DNA from: DATAEU01 sp046724395
GTDB lineage: Bacteria > Actinomycetota > UBA4738 > HRBIN12
NCBI GenBank assembly: GCA_046724395.1
Contig: JBKOWM010000164.1
Location: forward strand, 1-15,600
Length of the DNA: 15,600 bases
Direction: 5' to 3'
Shown: positions 14,065 through 15,600 of the stretch, piece after piece
How the letters are laid out: each line of letters starts with the position of its first letter
How positions within the stretch are numbered: position 1 is the first letter of the stretch
Program-made: the position numbers and the translations under genes
The notes under the pieces: generated by a model
The model's input: the letters and a program-made list of their open reading frames with translations, nothing else
What the model was told of the DNA's origin: nothing
Databases searched by the model: none

Positions 14065-15600
14065 CGATGTTCCGCCTCGACGTGGTCCGAGACCCAACCG
14101 ACCGCGTCGCGAACGACAGGGTCGTCGCCTGGGCGATCGACCGACTCGCGAATGCGAGTGCCGGGCGTGGGGGATCGGTCCACGCCGTGGACGTGGCCGA
14201 GGCGGATGATGCGCACGCCGCCCGGCTGACGCTTGCGGGCTTGAGGTCGCCGGCGGCGGCCGAGGCGCCTGCGGCAGCGGGTCTGAAGCTTCCGGACGGG
14301 CCCGAGACCCTGGTGCTGGCGCCCGATCCCCGTCGCCCGATGGGGTCGCTCGCGTGCGGCTCGGATCCGCGCGGCCTGTCCTACGCGATCCTCGAGCTCG
14401 CCGATCGCATCGATCACGCGGACGACCCGCTCGCGGCGCTTCGCGTGGACGACACGGTGATCGAGCGTCCGGCCAACGCCGTCCGGAGCGTCACCAGGCT
14501 GTTCTGCAGCGAGGTCGAGGACAAGCCCTGGTTCCACGACGAGGCGTTCTGGCGGGGGTACCTCTCGATGCTCGCATCGCACCGGTTCAACCGCTTCAGC
14601 CTGACCCTGGGGCTCGGCTACAACTACCCGCGCGACGTGACCGACGCGTACCTGTACTTCGCGTATCCATTCCTGTTGTCGGTTCCGGGTTACCACGTCC
14701 GCGTTCGTGAGCTCGACGATGAGGAACGCGAGCGCAACCTGCGGATGCTGCGGTTCATCTCCGAAGAGGCCGTCGCGCGAGGGCTCGACTTCCAGTTGGG
14801 CCTGTGGACGCACGCATATGCCTGGATCGATAGCCCGAACGCCCACCACACGATCGACGGGGTGACGCCGGGCAACCACGCTCCCTACTGTCGGGACGCG
14901 GTCGCCAGCCTGCTCGATGCGTGTCCAGGGATCGGCGGCGTCACCTTCCGCGTTCACGGGGAGGGCGGGGTACCGGAAGGCAGCTGGGACTTCTGGCGGA
15001 CGGTGTTCGACGGCGTCGCGGGGTGCGGCCGGCGCGTGGGGCTCGACCTCCACGCAAAGGGTCTCGATGACCGCACCCTCGAGCACGCGTTGGAGACGGG
15101 GCTGCCCGTCACCGTCTCGCCGAAGTTCTGGGCCGAGCACATGGGTCTTCCGTATCACCAGGCCGCGATCCGCGAGAGCGAGCGGCTGCCGCGCGACGAC
15201 CCGAGCGCGTTCAGCGAGTGGCACCGGTACATGCGCGTGAGCGAGGGAAGCCGGCCGTTCACCCGGTATGGGTACGCCGACTTCCTGCGCGAGGATCGCG
15301 CGTACGACCTCGTCTTTCGACTCTGGCCCGGCACGCAGCGGCTGCTGCTGTGGGGCGATCCGGTCTTCGCCGCCGGCTACGGACGGGCCGCGGCCCTCGC
15401 CGGAAGCCAGGGTCTGGAATGGTGCGAGCCGCTCACGTTCAAGGGGCGGGAGGGCTCCGGAGTCCCGGGATCCTCAAGGACCGGCTATTCGGACGAGTCG
15501 CTGGTTCCACCCACCGATTGGGAGAAGTACGCCTACACGTACCGGCTGTTCGGACGGCTCATGTACGACCCCGATGCCTCCCCCGACGTCTGGCGTCGAC
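14061..15600 (+). CDS. Large glycosidase-like protein, family unassigned (3'-truncated)
   Basis: 513 codons are visible and the frame is still open at the window edge. Residues 1-140 look like the alpha/beta N-terminal domain that precedes the barrel in GH20/GH67/GH84/GH115-type enzymes, including a GLSYAILELADR stretch (105-116) similar to the RGxxYGxxxL helix of those domains. From about 145 (SVTRLFCSEVEDKPWF) a TIM-barrel-like region follows: FWRGYLSMLASHRFNRFSLT, GLDFQLGLWTHAY, ITFRVHGEGG-like GGVTFRVHGEGG (292-303), RRVGLDLHAKG and VTVSPKFWAEH. The acidic residue E301 is a catalytic candidate. After about 385, YMRVSEGSRPFTRYGYADFL and QRLLLWGDPVFAAGYGRA are conserved-looking but unknown to me. 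There is no signal peptide, so it is cytosolic. ATG at 14061 overlaps the cupin stop; a second ATG at 14067 is possible. The glycosidase assignment is inference; exact family and activity are open. Confidence 0.6.
   Translation, partial: MTMFRLDVVRDPTDRVANDRVVAWAIDRLANASAGRGGSVHAVDVAEADDAHAARLTLAGLRSPAAAEAPAAAGLKLPDGPETLVLAPDPRRPMGSLACGSDPRGLSYAILELADRIDHADDPLAALRVDDTVIERPANAVRSVTRLFCSEVEDKPWFHDEAFWRGYLSMLASHRFNRFSLTLGLGYNYPRDVTDAYLYFAYPFLLSVPGYHVRVRELDDEERERNLRMLRFISEEAVARGLDFQLGLWTHAYAWIDSPNAHHTIDGVTPGNHAPYCRDAVASLLDACPGIGGVTFRVHGEGGVPEGSWDFWRTVFDGVAGCGRRVGLDLHAKGLDDRTLEHALETGLPVTVSPKFWAEHMGLPYHQAAIRESERLPRDDPSAFSEWHRYMRVSEGSRPFTRYGYADFLREDRAYDLVFRLWPGTQRLLLWGDPVFAAGYGRAAALAGSQGLEWCEPLTFKGREGSGVPGSSRTGYSDESLVPPTDWEKYAYTYRLFGRLMYDPDASPDVWRR

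Noticed and set aside
13965..15224. 419-residue minus-strand frame opposite the large glycosidase-like gene
   Set aside because: The plus-strand frame from 14061 has protein-like content, GC3 bias and an ATGA-coupled start; the minus frame has shadow-like composition.

Overview
The window looks like a chromosomal segment of a high-GC bacterium (about two-thirds G+C by eye, strong GC3 bias in the coding frames, frequent GTG starts, MsmK/UgpC-type sugar ABC ATPase). An actinobacterium (for example Thermoleophilia-like) or a Chloroflexota soil or freshwater lineage would fit. The sequence alone does not decide which, and I recognise no species.

Layout. (1) 2-2201, plus strand: the 3' end of a MalG-type sugar ABC permease, then a medium-chain dehydrogenase lacking the usual zinc-site Cys, and a TIM-barrel sugar isomerase/epimerase joined to it by an ATGA overlap. 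(2) 2220-9329, minus strand, read right to left: an exported or membrane-anchored GH43 glycosidase, a decayed tandem copy of it, an NAD-dependent epimerase/dehydratase, an aldo/keto reductase, a cytoplasmic GH2 glycosidase and a second sugar isomerase/epimerase. Gaps are 0-96 bases, so this is probably one operon. (3) 9446-10699, plus strand: a sugar ABC ATPase, divergent from the operon. (4) 10740-11555, minus strand: a class I SAM methyltransferase, preceded by what looks like a short frameshifted gene remnant. (5) 11556-12014: a gene-poor stretch holding the 3' half of a tRNA-Arg(CCU) gene that stops in the anticodon loop, followed by a perfect 10-bp hairpin. This is the signature of an integration attachment site. 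(6) 12015-13514, minus strand: an FGGY sugar kinase. (7) 13651-15600, plus strand: a small cupin and, overlapping it by ATGA, a large glycosidase-like protein that runs off the window.

Working model (inference): a plant- or microbial-polysaccharide utilisation locus. GH43 would trim arabinose/xylose-type residues outside the membrane, the ABC system would import oligosaccharides, and GH2 would cleave them in the cytoplasm. A set of four NAD(P)-type oxidoreductases/epimerases and TIM-barrel isomerases would then rearrange an unusual sugar or sugar acid, and the FGGY kinase would phosphorylate a resulting (keto)sugar. The most striking points are the GH43 copy that has lost exactly the part carrying all three catalytic residues, the tRNA-Arg half, and the unassigned glycosidase-like protein at the right edge. 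No CRISPR array, insertion sequence, integrase, solute-binding protein or rRNA was seen.
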